64,000 nt of DNA from Glebionis coronaria (lineage: Eukaryota; Streptophyta; Magnoliopsida; Asterales; Asteraceae). Under the pieces are notes generated by a model that was not told the DNA's origin, searched no databases, and worked only from the letters and a program-made list of their open reading frames with translations. Below, piece by piece: positions 20,768-31,788 of the stretch; position 1 is the first letter of the stretch, and each line of letters starts with the position of its first letter. The stretch covers positions 215,558,592-215,622,591 of the forward strand of contig CM046882.1 in assembly GCA_025667525.1 (NCBI GenBank), given 5' to 3'. The position numbers and the translations under genes were made by a program.

Positions 20768-22189
20768 CTATAATTGATCCTAGAAAGTCACTTATCAAGG
20801 GAACTTTAAAAAGCATTCTCTAAACTTGAAAAAGTCCAAGAAAGTGCAAGATCCTATAGGTGGCTTAAAACCCAAAACTTTGATTTGATATAGTCTTAAT
20901 GAAAGCTAATCCAAATTTGGCTTAATTTTGACTTGCATGGCTAAGTATTCACGAGTCTCTTTAATTAGAGGTCTTTATATAGTGAAAACGAGAAATGATA
21001 GAGTTAGACAAGTGATCATGCTAAACGTAGAACATGAAAATGTTCTTTCAAAAACTCATATGTTTTTAATTGTGGCTTTTTCTTCCCATAAGATCAATGC
21101 ATTAGTAATAAATCATAATTGCAATTAGTAAGGTCGTACGATTTGAAAGGTTACTTAGCCTCTAGCGCAAGATCGTTTAAAAGTTGCTCGGGGTTGAATA
21201 GAGTTCATAGCCAAGGCATAACTTATTGAAGCGGGACGCGAAGATTGGCGATTATCCAAAAAGGCCCTAACAAGGCATGAGGAGCTCTACTTTTTGCTAA
21301 AGATCCAAGATGATGTGAAGTATCATTATTCCTAAATCAATATGAAGGATCGAGACACACGACGAGAAGCAATTACTCCCCTAAAGATCATGGAGAAAGT
21401 CTATCCAAAAAGACCCTAACAAGGTATGAGGATAAATATATCCAAGTCCGAAAAGGAGGCGGATCGTTGTATATCAAAATCCAAAGTAAAGATTGAAGAA
21501 AAATGATGAAGTCGTGGTCCAATATGAAGAATCTCTCAAAAACGTCAAGTGAAGAAATTCCAAATATATGAAGAGAAGACCATAATTTCAAGAACGTCTT
21601 CCCAAGATTTGAAGTATGAAGTACATGCCAAATATCGGTCCGAGAAGGGTCTCAAATCGTGAAACGAGTTATGCCAAGATATGAACTTAAGGAGATACAC
21701 GAGAAGCCGTTTTAAAAGATTTTGTCCTTCGGCTAACTATTGATCAAATCGTGGTACTTTGCTTTCGGACTAATAACTACTCAAATAAGTCAATATGAAT
21801 CACTTGTGATCCATGACAAATAGATAAAAAATGCTAGTAACCCATTTCCTTTTATAATAACTAGGATTGCGGGGAGAAAAAGTATTACACAATTTGGACG
21901 TATGAGTAGTGTTAGCATTGTGACTTGTACCAACAATGATCTCGTTTTTGCACTTAGCATGGAATGTATGACAATCAAGTATGATGAAGCTTACTCTAAG
22001 GGACATTTACTTGTTTCTATTCTTTGACCCTAAAAGTCACTTTTTGTGATGAAAATCATATGTTATGTCTTTACACATCTTCATAGTATGTTGCAAGTCT
22101 TTTTACTCTTCAATAAAGGTTAATAAAATTGAACTTTTGTGATGCTTAGATACTTTATTCTAGCATTGCGTGAGGGCACGACAATGGCT

Positions 22190-22202
22190 TAGTATGGGGG
22201 AG
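22190..22202 (+). promoter_or_regulatory. Polypurine tract of B
   Basis: TAGTATGGGGGAG directly precedes the 3' LTR start TGATGAGAT. Confidence 0.85.
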
Positions 22203-25200
22203 TGATGAGATGGCATTTATACATGATCTCATCGTTCTTTTCTGGCTTTAAATGCATAAAATTGTCATAATATACCATATATATGCTTGTGTTTGTTTAC
22301 TTGTGTATTTTAGGTATGGATATCGTGAAAAAGACAAAAGATCACAAGTTACAAGGAAAAACGGACACGAGAAACAAAGCCGTACAAAGAACCGGGCCCT
22401 AATCATGGAATACTCAACAAATACCCTTGAAGACTTGAAGACAAACAAGATTGATCCTAATTTATTGAAGAAATGACACTTAAAACCCTTGTATATTAAT
22501 AATTACAAGTTTGGTCCCTTAAGTTTGTCAAAATTACACAAAAGGTCCTTCAACTTTGAAGAAATGGCAAGATTAGTCCCTCAACAATTTCAAATTGTCA
22601 ATTATGGTCCCTCATCAAGCCAAAGTTACATTGAAGACCTTTGAAGATCAACATTGTCCAAAATCAGCCCTTGAAATATGCAAAAGTGTCAAAAATAACC
22701 CTTGAAACACTTTTTGGAAAGTTTGGTGCCAAAAAAGACAAAGGCAGAAAGTTGTTACAAAGAAAATGGGCGCTGACAGACTTTTATTCACAAGTGACAA
22801 AAGAAAGGAAGAAAAAGGACCAAAACTGCCAAGTTTGGAAGTTTAAATCCCTAAACACGCGCCGAACAACTTTCTCCCTAAGAAAACGGATCAAACGTGT
22901 CACTATTCACACGTATGAACCCATATTTAACTTTTTACCAACAAGGGGGTTTTTACAATTACCTACACCAGAACACAATTAACCTTCACACGAATCTATC
23001 CCATGCCTAAACTCACACTCCCACTCACCCAAAGGACCCCACCATTCAAACTGTTTCACCCATCACATGACTACTTGCCCTCCAAGACATGCCACGTGTT
23101 AAGATCAACAGCTGAGAGTCTTTGCTTGATCACAAAGCTAAAATGAACGTTTGGGATCACTTTGGACAGCTCATCAACAACAAACGCACTCAAGGACTCA
23201 AGGGCATTTTAGAGAAATCACATCTAGGGTTTGTGAATAGTGTAGCCAGGCATTTGACTATAAAAGGAGACCTCAACATGTGAGAGTCCCTTTGTTCCAG
23301 TTTTAGGCTATCAATCTTTGTAATTCCTTTTTAAGTTTAATAAAATTTGAATTTCTGAAAATATTGAATTCTCTTTTTGATTTGATTAAAAGTTGGTGTT
23401 TGAGTAGCCTAATTCTGAGTTCCATTTGATTGTTAAGACCTACCTTAGTCTTGTGTTTAAGGCACGTCTTGGTTCATAAGGTTTTAAGGTTCAAATACCT
23501 TGAAATCCTAGGTTCTGTTTTGGCTTATTTTGTGTACTAACCCTTGGTCATTTGCTATAAGCTCTTACAAGCTTTTTGACACCAAGCTTGTGAAGGGATT
23601 AGAGCCCTTGGTTGAGTTGTTTGCTGCTTGTGTTAAAGACATAAAGTCCTTGAGGTTATACTTTGAACCATCAACCAAGGCAGTTTGCATCATCTTCACT
23701 GAAGTACCTTGGTCTTGTTCTAGTTGTTGAACAAGGTCCAAGGAGCATAGCTGGCCTTCCTAGGATGTTGTGGAAGGCAGGTATAATCTCTTGGTTAAGA
23801 TTCCCCTAAAAATTTCATGTTTATGACTGATTTTGATTTTGTGCTTTGATTTTGAGTATTTGTGTTTGAGCTTCTGATTTTTGAGTTTGATTGTGTTAGT
23901 TGCTATCTAGGAAGTGTTTTTTATCATTAAAATCAGTAGGTTATTAGTTGAAATCACAAGTTTCTTTGTTAAGTGGTAGATTAAGGAGTGTTTGGTTCTA
24001 CTGCATACTTTGGATTTGTGGTTTGTTAAGTGCTTGTTTTGTGTAAGCAAGAGTTGGTATCTGTTTGTTAGAAGCAATTGTTCATCTGTTTGCAGGTTTT
24101 GAGGGTTTGAACACATAGATTCATAATTTGGCTATAAAATCTTAAATACTTGGTAAAATTGGCTAGGATTTTGAGGACACCTAGATCTAAGCTTAGGCTA
24201 GGGCTAACAAGTGCTAAATCTGAGTAAATCACACCAGGGAAGGAGGATTTGTGGCTTGAAATTGGATCAAGTGTCAAATATATCAGCAAACTTGTTTCTG
24301 CATATGTTCATTGTTCATCAGTAACATTTTGTGCTTTGATCTTGTTGTTTACTTTGATTCAGTGTTTGATTCTTGTTGCTTTGTGTTTATTCATAGTTTA
24401 TATAGCTTGTGTATGCATCTTGTTAAGTTTGGTTGGCTTATTCAGTCTAAATCTGCTTATTAAGTGCTTAACTGCTTATTTCCATATCTGGTGCATATCC
24501 GGTGACTGTTTGGCTTATTGTGGCTTATTGTGTGAACCAATTTGTGATTTTATTGTTGCTATTGACTCCTTGTGATTCACTGATCACAAGGGTGCCTTTG
24601 TTTCCAATTGAATTAAACCAGAACTCTCAAATAAGCTTGGTCAAATAGTCTAAGCAGTGGGAACTCCTTTCCCCTGCTAGTTGCCACTGATAGTGTAAAA
24701 TTGGGTTCAGCTTATCAATAAGCTATAATAGCTTATTCCAACCAGCAACAACTTTGTTTTTATAATAGGTGCTCATATTTTGACCCATTTGTTCATACTG
24801 GAGCATTTGGTGGGTTGACTTTAGGGTTTGACTAGAAAACCAACTCCATTGACTTTTTCATAAGTTCATTTGTGCTTATTCTGGCTTATTGGTTGTGCTT
24901 ATTGGATTTTTGTTGATTGATTTTGCTTATTAAGTCCATTTGTGATCTTTTTCAAGTTGAATCAAGTCCTGAGGTGCCCTAAATCTCTAAAACGACTATT
25001 TTTTCTTTTAGTGAATTTTTACTTTGCTTATTTCTGGCTTATTGAGTGAGCTTTTTCAAAATTTCTTTTTACAGATCTCATAAGCATCCCAAAAGAAGGT
25101 TGTGTGTCAAATTAGAGCTTATGGCATTAGCTTATTGCTTAATGGGCCAAAAAGCCCAATAAGAATAAGCTGAGTGTTCAATAAGCTGTGATAAGCTCAT

Positions 25201-26114
25201 TTTCAGCTTTTGGGCCTTTAGTTGAATTTTGAGTCAGATAGGGTTTTTCCAAGTCAATTGGGCCAAGTTTGACTTTTTGGGCCCAAAAGTCCAATTTGGT
25301 TGACTGTTTTTGGTTTTGGCCCATTTGAGGGCCCAATAGGGGTATTCTGGTAATTTCACTTTGATTTTCTGTATATTTAGGTTAAGATAAACTAGTTTGC
25401 AAGTTTTTATAATTTTTTATAATTTTTGGATTTTTAATATTATTTTAATATTATTTTATTATTATTTTTCAAATTTCACATTTTCCAACTTTTTACATTT
25501 TTCTTAGGTTTAATACATTAAAATAGGAATTTAGCAACTTTTAGAATACTTTTATCTCTTTTAGATTAATTTTTATAATTATTTTAAGTTTTAATAGTTT
25601 TTAAATCATTTTAAATAGTTTTTATTGGTTTAAAACTTTCTAAAAATAGTTTTTAATCTTTTTAGGTCATTTTTGAGGTTTACCAAGTGAAAAATCTTTA
25701 TTTGGGCTTTTTGATAATTTATTTGATTTTTAGGGCTTTAATAAGCATTTAAAAATTGAATATTTAATTATTTAAAAGGTTTGAAAAAGTTTTGATCATT
25801 GGTAAACTCTTTATGGTGAATTTTTGGTAATTTTTAGAATTAATTTTTATTTTTGTGGTTTTTAAGGTTCTACGTCTTAACTTTCTAGTAGTGTTTATTT
25901 TTATTTTTACGTCTTCGTCATCTTCTTTTCTCATCCCCTTCTAAACCAATCATTAATCACGAACATTTAACAAATTTCTCACACATATATACCTCCTTGG
26001 GAAACGAACTTTCATTACCTTAAGGGTCATTAGTGCTTGATTTTCCTAAATCATCACTCGATACTTTCCCTATTTTACGCTCTTTTCCTAAAGAGTAGTA
26101 AAACACTACAATCA
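22203..26114 (+). repeat. 3' LTR of B (3.9 kb), uninterrupted
   Basis: It pairs with 7843-15870 and supplies the empty site for element C near 24732. It ends CAATCA just before the AGGGG duplication (26115-26119). It carries about seventeen GCTTATT/AATAAGC words between 24436 and 25190. Confidence 0.93.
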
Positions 26115-26119
26115 AGGGG

Positions 26120-28530
26120 AGATGAAAGGAAACCGTGTCACCTACTCATATTCCTCCACCTCTTACTTCTATCCCTCCTCCACCCAAGGATGTGAGTGAT
26201 CCTACTCTCCCAAAGCCTTCCTCTTCTTCTGATATACCTTATCCCTCAAGGTTGAGGAAAGAGAAGCTCAAAAGCAAGGATGATATTCAAGTTTCGAACT
26301 TTCTCAAAATGTTTAAACAATTGAATTTCAATATCTCCTTCGCTGAGGCTCTCGCTCACATGCCTAAATATGCGAAAATGTTCAAAGATCTTCTTAGCGA
26401 CAAGGAGAAGCTTCTTGATATTGCTAACACCCAACTTAATGAGAATTGCTCTGCAGTGCTCTTAAGGAAATTGCCAACCAAACTTGGTGATCCGGGTCGC
26501 TTCTTAATCCCTTGCAACTTCCCGGGAGTAGAGAATTGCATGGCCCTAGCCGATCTAGGTGCTAGTATCAATTTAATGCCCTTAAGCGTTTGGAAGCAAT
26601 TATCTCTCCCTGAGCTAGTCCCCACCAAAATGCACATCTTTGAAGAACACTTCAAAGATGCTTGTAAAAGTATTCCTACCTCTCCTCCCAATGTTGAGAC
26701 CGTTTCCTCTATTGATTCATCACTTACTCTATTTGGAGAAAGTGACTTCCTTTGGAAAGATTTTGAAGCAACCATGGGAGATTTGAACTTAGAATATGAC
26801 GATTCTCCCACCGATTGGGATGAAGACATTCGTCTAATTGAGAAACTTCTCGAAGAGGAACATATTTCTCCACCATCTCCCAAGGCTATTGCTATCGATG
26901 AACCGAATTTGAATACGCCTACCATCGAAAATCCTCCGGATTTAGAGCTTAAGGAGTTGCCGTCCCATCTCGAGTACGTATTCCTTGAAGATAAGAAGAA
27001 GTCGCCCGTCATCATTGCTAAGGACTTGAAAGAAGAAGAGAAATCTCGCCTCATCGCCGTGCTTAAAGATCATAAGAAGGCAATTGCTTGGAAAATTTCC
27101 GATATCCTCGGAATTGATCCAAACTTTTGTACTCACAAGATTCTCATGGAAGATGACTTTAAACCCGCAATCCAGAGTCAAAGAAGGGTTAATCCTCGCA
27201 TTCATGACGTCATCAAAAAAGAGGTTATCAAACTTCTAGATGCCGGCTTGATTTACCCTATTTCAGATTCGCCATGGGTAAGTCTCGTCCATTGTGTGCC
27301 CAAGAAGGGCGGAATAACCGTTGTTCCCAATGAACAAAACGAGTTGATTCCTACTCGCCTCATTACTGGGTGGAGAGTTTGTATCGATTATCGCAAGCTC
27401 AATGATGCCACGAGAAAAGATCACTTTCCTCTTCCTTTCATGGATGAAATGCTCGAGCGTCTAGCGGGTAATGACTATTACTGCGTTTTAGACGGTTTCT
27501 CCGGGTATTTTCAAATTCCCATCGATCCCAAAGACCAAGAGAAAACCACATTCACTTCTCCCTACGGAACATTTGCTTACAAACGCATGGCTTTCGGTTT
27601 ATGCAATGCTCCTGGGACGTTCCAATGGTGTATGATGGCTATCTTCCATGACATGGTTGAAGAAACTATGGAAGTATTCATGGATGATTTCTCGGTTAAT
27701 GGCGATTCTTTCTCTGCTTGCCTTGCCAATTTAGAACGTATGCTTAAGCGGTGTGAAGACACTCTCCTTGTTCTTAATTGGGAAAAATGCCATTTCATGG
27801 TAAAAGAGGGAATCGTGCTAGGACACTCTCTAACGCCGGTCTTGAAGTGGACCGTGCTAAAGTCGATGTTATTGCTAAATTGCCTCCACCTTCAACCGTG
27901 AAGGGTGTGAGAAGTTTCCTTGGTCATGCGGGCTTCTACCGTCGATTCATCAAAGATTTTTCTAAAATCGCTCGCCCGATGACCCACCTCTTGGAAAAAG
28001 ATACTCCTTTTATCTTTTCCAAAGAGTGTATTGAAGCCTTAAACCTTCTTAAGGATAAGCTAACTAAGGCACCGGTCTTGGTTACCCCTAATTGGGAGCT
28101 GCCTTTCGAGATGATGTGCGATGCTAGCGACTTTGCTATTGGAGCGGTTTTAGGCCAAAGAGTGAACAAACACTTCCAACCGATCCATTACGCTAGCAAG
28201 ACAATGACAGGGGCTCAATTGCATTACACGACAACCGAAAAAGAGCTTATAGCTGTTGTCTATGCTTTTGAAAAGTTTCGCCCCTATCTTGTCCTTTCTA
28301 CCACCATCGTGTATACCGATCATTCCCCGTTGAAGTACTTGTTAACTAAACAAGATTCTAAACCAAGACTTCTTCGCTGGGTTTTGCTACTTCAAGAATT
28401 TAACATCGAAATTCGTGATAAGAAGGGAGCTGAAAACCTAGCCGCAGATCATCTCAGTAGACTTGAGGATCCTCATCAAGGGGATCATCCGAACAAAGAG
28501 ATCAACGACTCTTTTCCCCCTTGAGACCTT
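26120..28530 (+). pseudogene. Element A protease, reverse transcriptase and RNase H, frame-broken
   Basis: The gag-pol of A resumes after the AGGGG duplication. The first open segment (26135-27901, no ATG start) contains a Pro-rich linker, a gag C-terminal region ([14 protein letters not shown]), and a protease active site ALADLGAS. The protease is then cut: after LVPTKM the expected flap and ILGRPFL region is missing and the pre-RT linker follows. RT runs from about residue 320 ([18 protein letters not shown], catalytic FMDDFS near 27680). A frameshift near 27820 moves RT end and RNase H into another frame (to 28524), with [12 protein letters not shown] and [10 protein letters not shown]. 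An extra base in a C run near 28516 ends it. Confidence 0.85.
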
Positions 28531-29847
28531 AATGTCTATCAATTTGAATCAAGATGAGACCCCGCGGTTTGCGGACATTGCAAACTACTTGGCGGGTGGA
28601 ATTCTCATTGACGGGTTAACATCCCAACAAAAGAAAAAGTTCTTCAAAGATATTAAGACTTACTTTTGGGATGACCCGTATCTCTTCAAACAATGCGCTG
28701 ATTTGATTACTCGCCGATGTGTTGATGGACCAACAGCGGTATAAATCCTTGACGCTTGCCACAAAGGACCCACCGGTGGTCACTTTGGTCCCAACTTCAC
28801 AGCAAAGAAAGTGTTTGACTCGGGATTTTATTGGCCCACCATTTACCGTGACGCTCACGAAATGGTTAAACATTGTGATGCTTGCCAAAAACAAGGCAAG
28901 ATCACACATAAAGATGAGATGCCTCAAAATTTCATACAAGAATGTGAAATCTTTGATGTATGGGGCATTGACTTTATGGGGCCATTCCCTTCATCTAAAG
29001 GAAACAAATACATCCTTGTAGCCGTTGACTACGTTTCTAAATGGGTTGAAGCCAAAGCTTTACCCACTAACGAAGCAAGGGTGGTTTGTAACTTTTTGAA
29101 ATTGCTGTTCGCTAGATTCGGTGTGCCTCGTGCCATTATTAGTGATCGCGGGACTCATTTTTTCAATGATCAATTCGCAAGAGTCATTGCTAAGTATGGT
29201 TTCAATCATCGTCTTTCCACCGCTTACCACCCACAAACTAATGGCCAGGCTGAAATCTCTAACCGAGGATTAAAGCGAATTCTTAAAAGAACCGTGGGAG
29301 AGCATCATGCCTCATGGGCCGATAAACTTGATGATGCTCTGTGGGCTTTTCGTACCGCATACAAGACTCCGATTGGTTGTACACCATATCGTCTCGTGTA
29401 CGAGAAAGCATGCCACCTCCCATTGAGTTGGAGCACAAGGCTTACTGGGCCTTGAAGTGGGCTAATTTCGATATCAACAAAGCCGGTGACCTACGCAAGA
29501 TCCAAATCAATGAGCTGAATGAACTCCGGAATGAGGCTTATGAAAATTCTTTGATCTATAAGGAAAAGACTAAGCTCATTCATGACTCTAAGATTAAAAA
29601 CCGAGAGTTCCAAGTTGGAGACAAAGTTTTACTCTTTTACTCTCGGTTGAAAATCTTTTCGGGCAAGCTGAAATCTCGTTGGTCCGGCCCATTCACCATT
29701 GCCCAAATTTTTCCATATGGTACTCTCGAGCTCGCTCAACCTAATGGACCTATTTTTAAGGTGAATGGCCAACGAGTGAAGTTGTACTTTGGTGAGGACA
29801 TCTCTCATGAGATGATTGCATCCCTCACCACGTTTACCATGAACTAA
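28531..29847 (+). pseudogene. Element A integrase, frame-broken
   Basis: Three overlapping frames cover one integrase. The N-terminal zinc-binding part (HKGPTGGH ... CDACQKQ) is crossed by a stop and shift near 28742. The catalytic core has all three acidic residues ([24 protein letters not shown]). A shift near 29425 moves the C-terminal part (VGDKVLLFYSRLK, LKSRWSGPF) into a third frame that ends at TAA 29845-29847. There is no chromodomain, as expected for Athila/Tat relatives. Confidence 0.85.
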
Positions 29848-29867
29848 TTTTGGGTCAAGACAGGCTC

Positions 29868-29913
29868 GTGACTCGGTTATCAAAAACAAGCGCTCCTCGG
29901 GAGGCAACCCGAG
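29868..29913 (+). promoter_or_regulatory. Post-coding stem-loop of A
   Basis: About 20 nt after the pol stop lies GACTCGGTTATCAAAAAC followed by CTCGGG-AGGCAA-CCCGAG (29896-29913), a perfect 6-bp stem. D has the same motif with a 4-bp core stem (34533-34546) and B has a divergent form (20063-20104). I recall GGGAGGCAACCC as common downstream of pol in plant Athila-like elements; I know of no assigned role. Confidence 0.6.
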
Positions 29914-30192
29914 TATCTATCCTTTTCCGTTTTAACCTCCTAAGTGTAGGGGGACCTCTATAGGTTGTTTGTGTTTGTGTGGTGATGTGATTACAGGGAT
30001 GAATGCAATTTTGGAACCTTTGAAGAACCGTGCTCCCGTGTTATCCGAAATCCGATTCTATCTCTCAACTATCGTGATTCAATTTTCTTCATACTCACAT
30101 TTTAAATTGATCACGTTAGTCGTCTCTTCCTTAGCTTTATTTAACCAACGTGCACAATGTCATAAGTGTAGGGGAGACTTTTCCCACATGCT

Positions 30193-30230
30193 TAAACATT
30201 GAGGACAATGTTTATATTAAGTGTAGGGGG
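30193..30230 (+). promoter_or_regulatory. Hairpin plus PPT-like box module of A
   Basis: TAAACATTG / CAATGTTTA with AGGA loop (30193-30214), 4-nt gap, then AAGTGTAGGGGG (30219-30230). Confidence 0.6.
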
Positions 30231-31774
30231 ACTTCTATCGAAGTTTTAAGTGGACTTTTCCATTAAAATGCCTTCATTTAACCGGAAAATCATCTTTTTC
30301 AGCATTTTTCAAATTTTTAATTAACTTTGGCCATATAGTCGTAATTTTAAAATTTTTATCGTTGCTTTCATATGTATATATCCCACAATAAAGTCAAAAA
30401 TATTAATAAAGTGGTGTAGCTAGTTTTGAAGTCTTTGACATATTAGGCCCGTTGCGATTATTTTGACTCAACCCGAATAGACTTATCCAAGTTTATTCTA
30501 GCAAGTATCCTTAACCATGTAGACCTTAATTGGTTTATTAGGCTAAGCAGCCACGAGTCTCATTATTTGAGATTTTAAATTGTCGAGAACGAGAAATGAT
30601 AGAGCCAATTATAAGTCGGTATTCTTGCACAAGCTCACTTGGTGTGATTATTTGCCTATTCTCCCATCACTTGCTAATAATTTATCTGCAATAAGTAAGG
30701 TCGTACGATTTGAAAACTTACTTAGCTTCTAGCCCAAGATCGTTTAAAAGTTGCTCGGTAATGATAAGAGTTCATAGCCAAGGCATAACTTATGAAGCGG
30801 GGCGCGAAGATTGGCGAGTCCGAAAAGGCCGTAACAAGGCATGAGGATTCCATTTTATTGCTAAAGATCCAAGGTGATGTGAAAAGCATTATTCCCAAAA
30901 TCAATATGAAGGATCAAGACTCACGACGAAAAGCAATCAACTCCCATAAAGATCATGGAGAAGTCTATCTGAAAAGACCCTAACAAGGTATGAGGATAAA
31001 TAGATCCAAGTCCGAAAAGGAGGCAGATCGTTGTATCTCAAAATCCCAAATAACGATTGAAGAAATAATGATGAAGTCGTGGTCAACAAAGTTGGAGTAC
31101 CCCTCAAAAGTCTCCAAGTGAAGAAACTCTATTACGAAGAGAAGACCATTATCTCAAGAACGTCTCTCAAGATATGAAGTATGAAGTACATGCAAAATAT
31201 CGGCCCGAGAAAGGTCTTAAACCGTGAAGCGAGTTATGCCAAGATATGAACTTTTTGATATCACGAGAAGCAGTTTTAAGAGATTTTTTCCTTTAGCTAA
31301 CTATTAATCAAATCGTCCTACTTTGCTTTCAGCCTAAATAAACTATCGCAATAAGTCCAAAAATGCATCTTCATGATCATTCTAAGACAAAAATAAAATA
31401 TAAGAGATACACCTAGGAATAAGGGAGTTTAAGCATATAATTAAGCCATGTGTGTAAGTGTTTGTTTTTCTAAATTATAATAACAATGATCTCGTTTTTA
31501 AGCTTAGTTTGGGGAACGTGAAACTTGAGGGTGATAAATCTTCACAGCACCAAAGCCCTAATGTAAGTCCTTGATCTCTTTTCAAGTTATTTCCATGTAG
31601 CTATTTTCAAGTGAAAATGGTTTTCTATTCCTTTTGTTTCCTTTAAAGTTTTAATTTCTCTTAGTATTTTAATTTTTGTTTAATAGTATTTTAATAAGGC
31701 CAAGGTTGATTGATTATGAGAAAAGTGTAAATTTGCTTTGTCACTAAGCATTGCATGAGGGCATGTCAATGGTT

Positions 31775-31788
31775 AAGTGTAGGGGATT
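31775..31788 (+). promoter_or_regulatory. Polypurine tract of A
   Basis: AAGTGTAGGGGATT directly precedes the 3' LTR start TGATAGG. The same word occurs three more times in A's 3' region. Confidence 0.8.

Larger units (their letters stand above)
19743..22189 (+). other. B 3' noncoding region, rich in conserved motifs
   Basis: No credible ORF in 2.4 kb. It carries the post-coding motif GACTCGGTAATCAAAAAC with hairpins (20063-20104), PPT-like boxes (20399, 20454), the AAACATTG-AGGA-CAATGTTT hairpin (20429-20448), twin hairpins (20726-20767), the paired repeat TAACAAGGYATGAGGA (21268, 21417) and a conserved CAATGATCTCGTTTTT stretch near 21933. Most of these are shared with A and D. Confidence 0.75.
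7843..26114 (+). mobile_element. Element B: non-autonomous gag-protease LTR retrotransposon with ~3.9 kb LTRs
   Basis: LTRs 7843-15870 (about 3.94 kb once element C is removed) and 22203-26114 (3.91 kb) start TGATGAGAT and end CAATCA. The duplication AGGGG is at 7838-7842 and 26115-26119. The internal 6.3 kb holds a tRNA-Asp-type primer site, a leader, one long gag-protease ORF, a 2.4 kb 3' region and a polypurine tract. There is no RT, RNase H or integrase. LTR copies differ by roughly 2 percent by eye. Confidence 0.93.
29848..31774 (+). other. A 3' noncoding region
   Basis: No credible ORF. It contains the post-coding stem-loop (29896-29913), PPT-like boxes AAGTGTAGGGG at 29942, 30164 and 30219, the hairpin-box module (30193-30230), and the paired repeat TAACAAGGYATGAGGA (30832, 30981). 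The twin hairpins found in B and D are absent here, apparently deleted between about 30400 and 30540. Confidence 0.75.

Noticed and set aside
26356..27054. 232-codon minus-strand ORF inside A's pol
   Set aside because: It lies antisense to the recognised protease/RT frame and is a shadow of its codon use.
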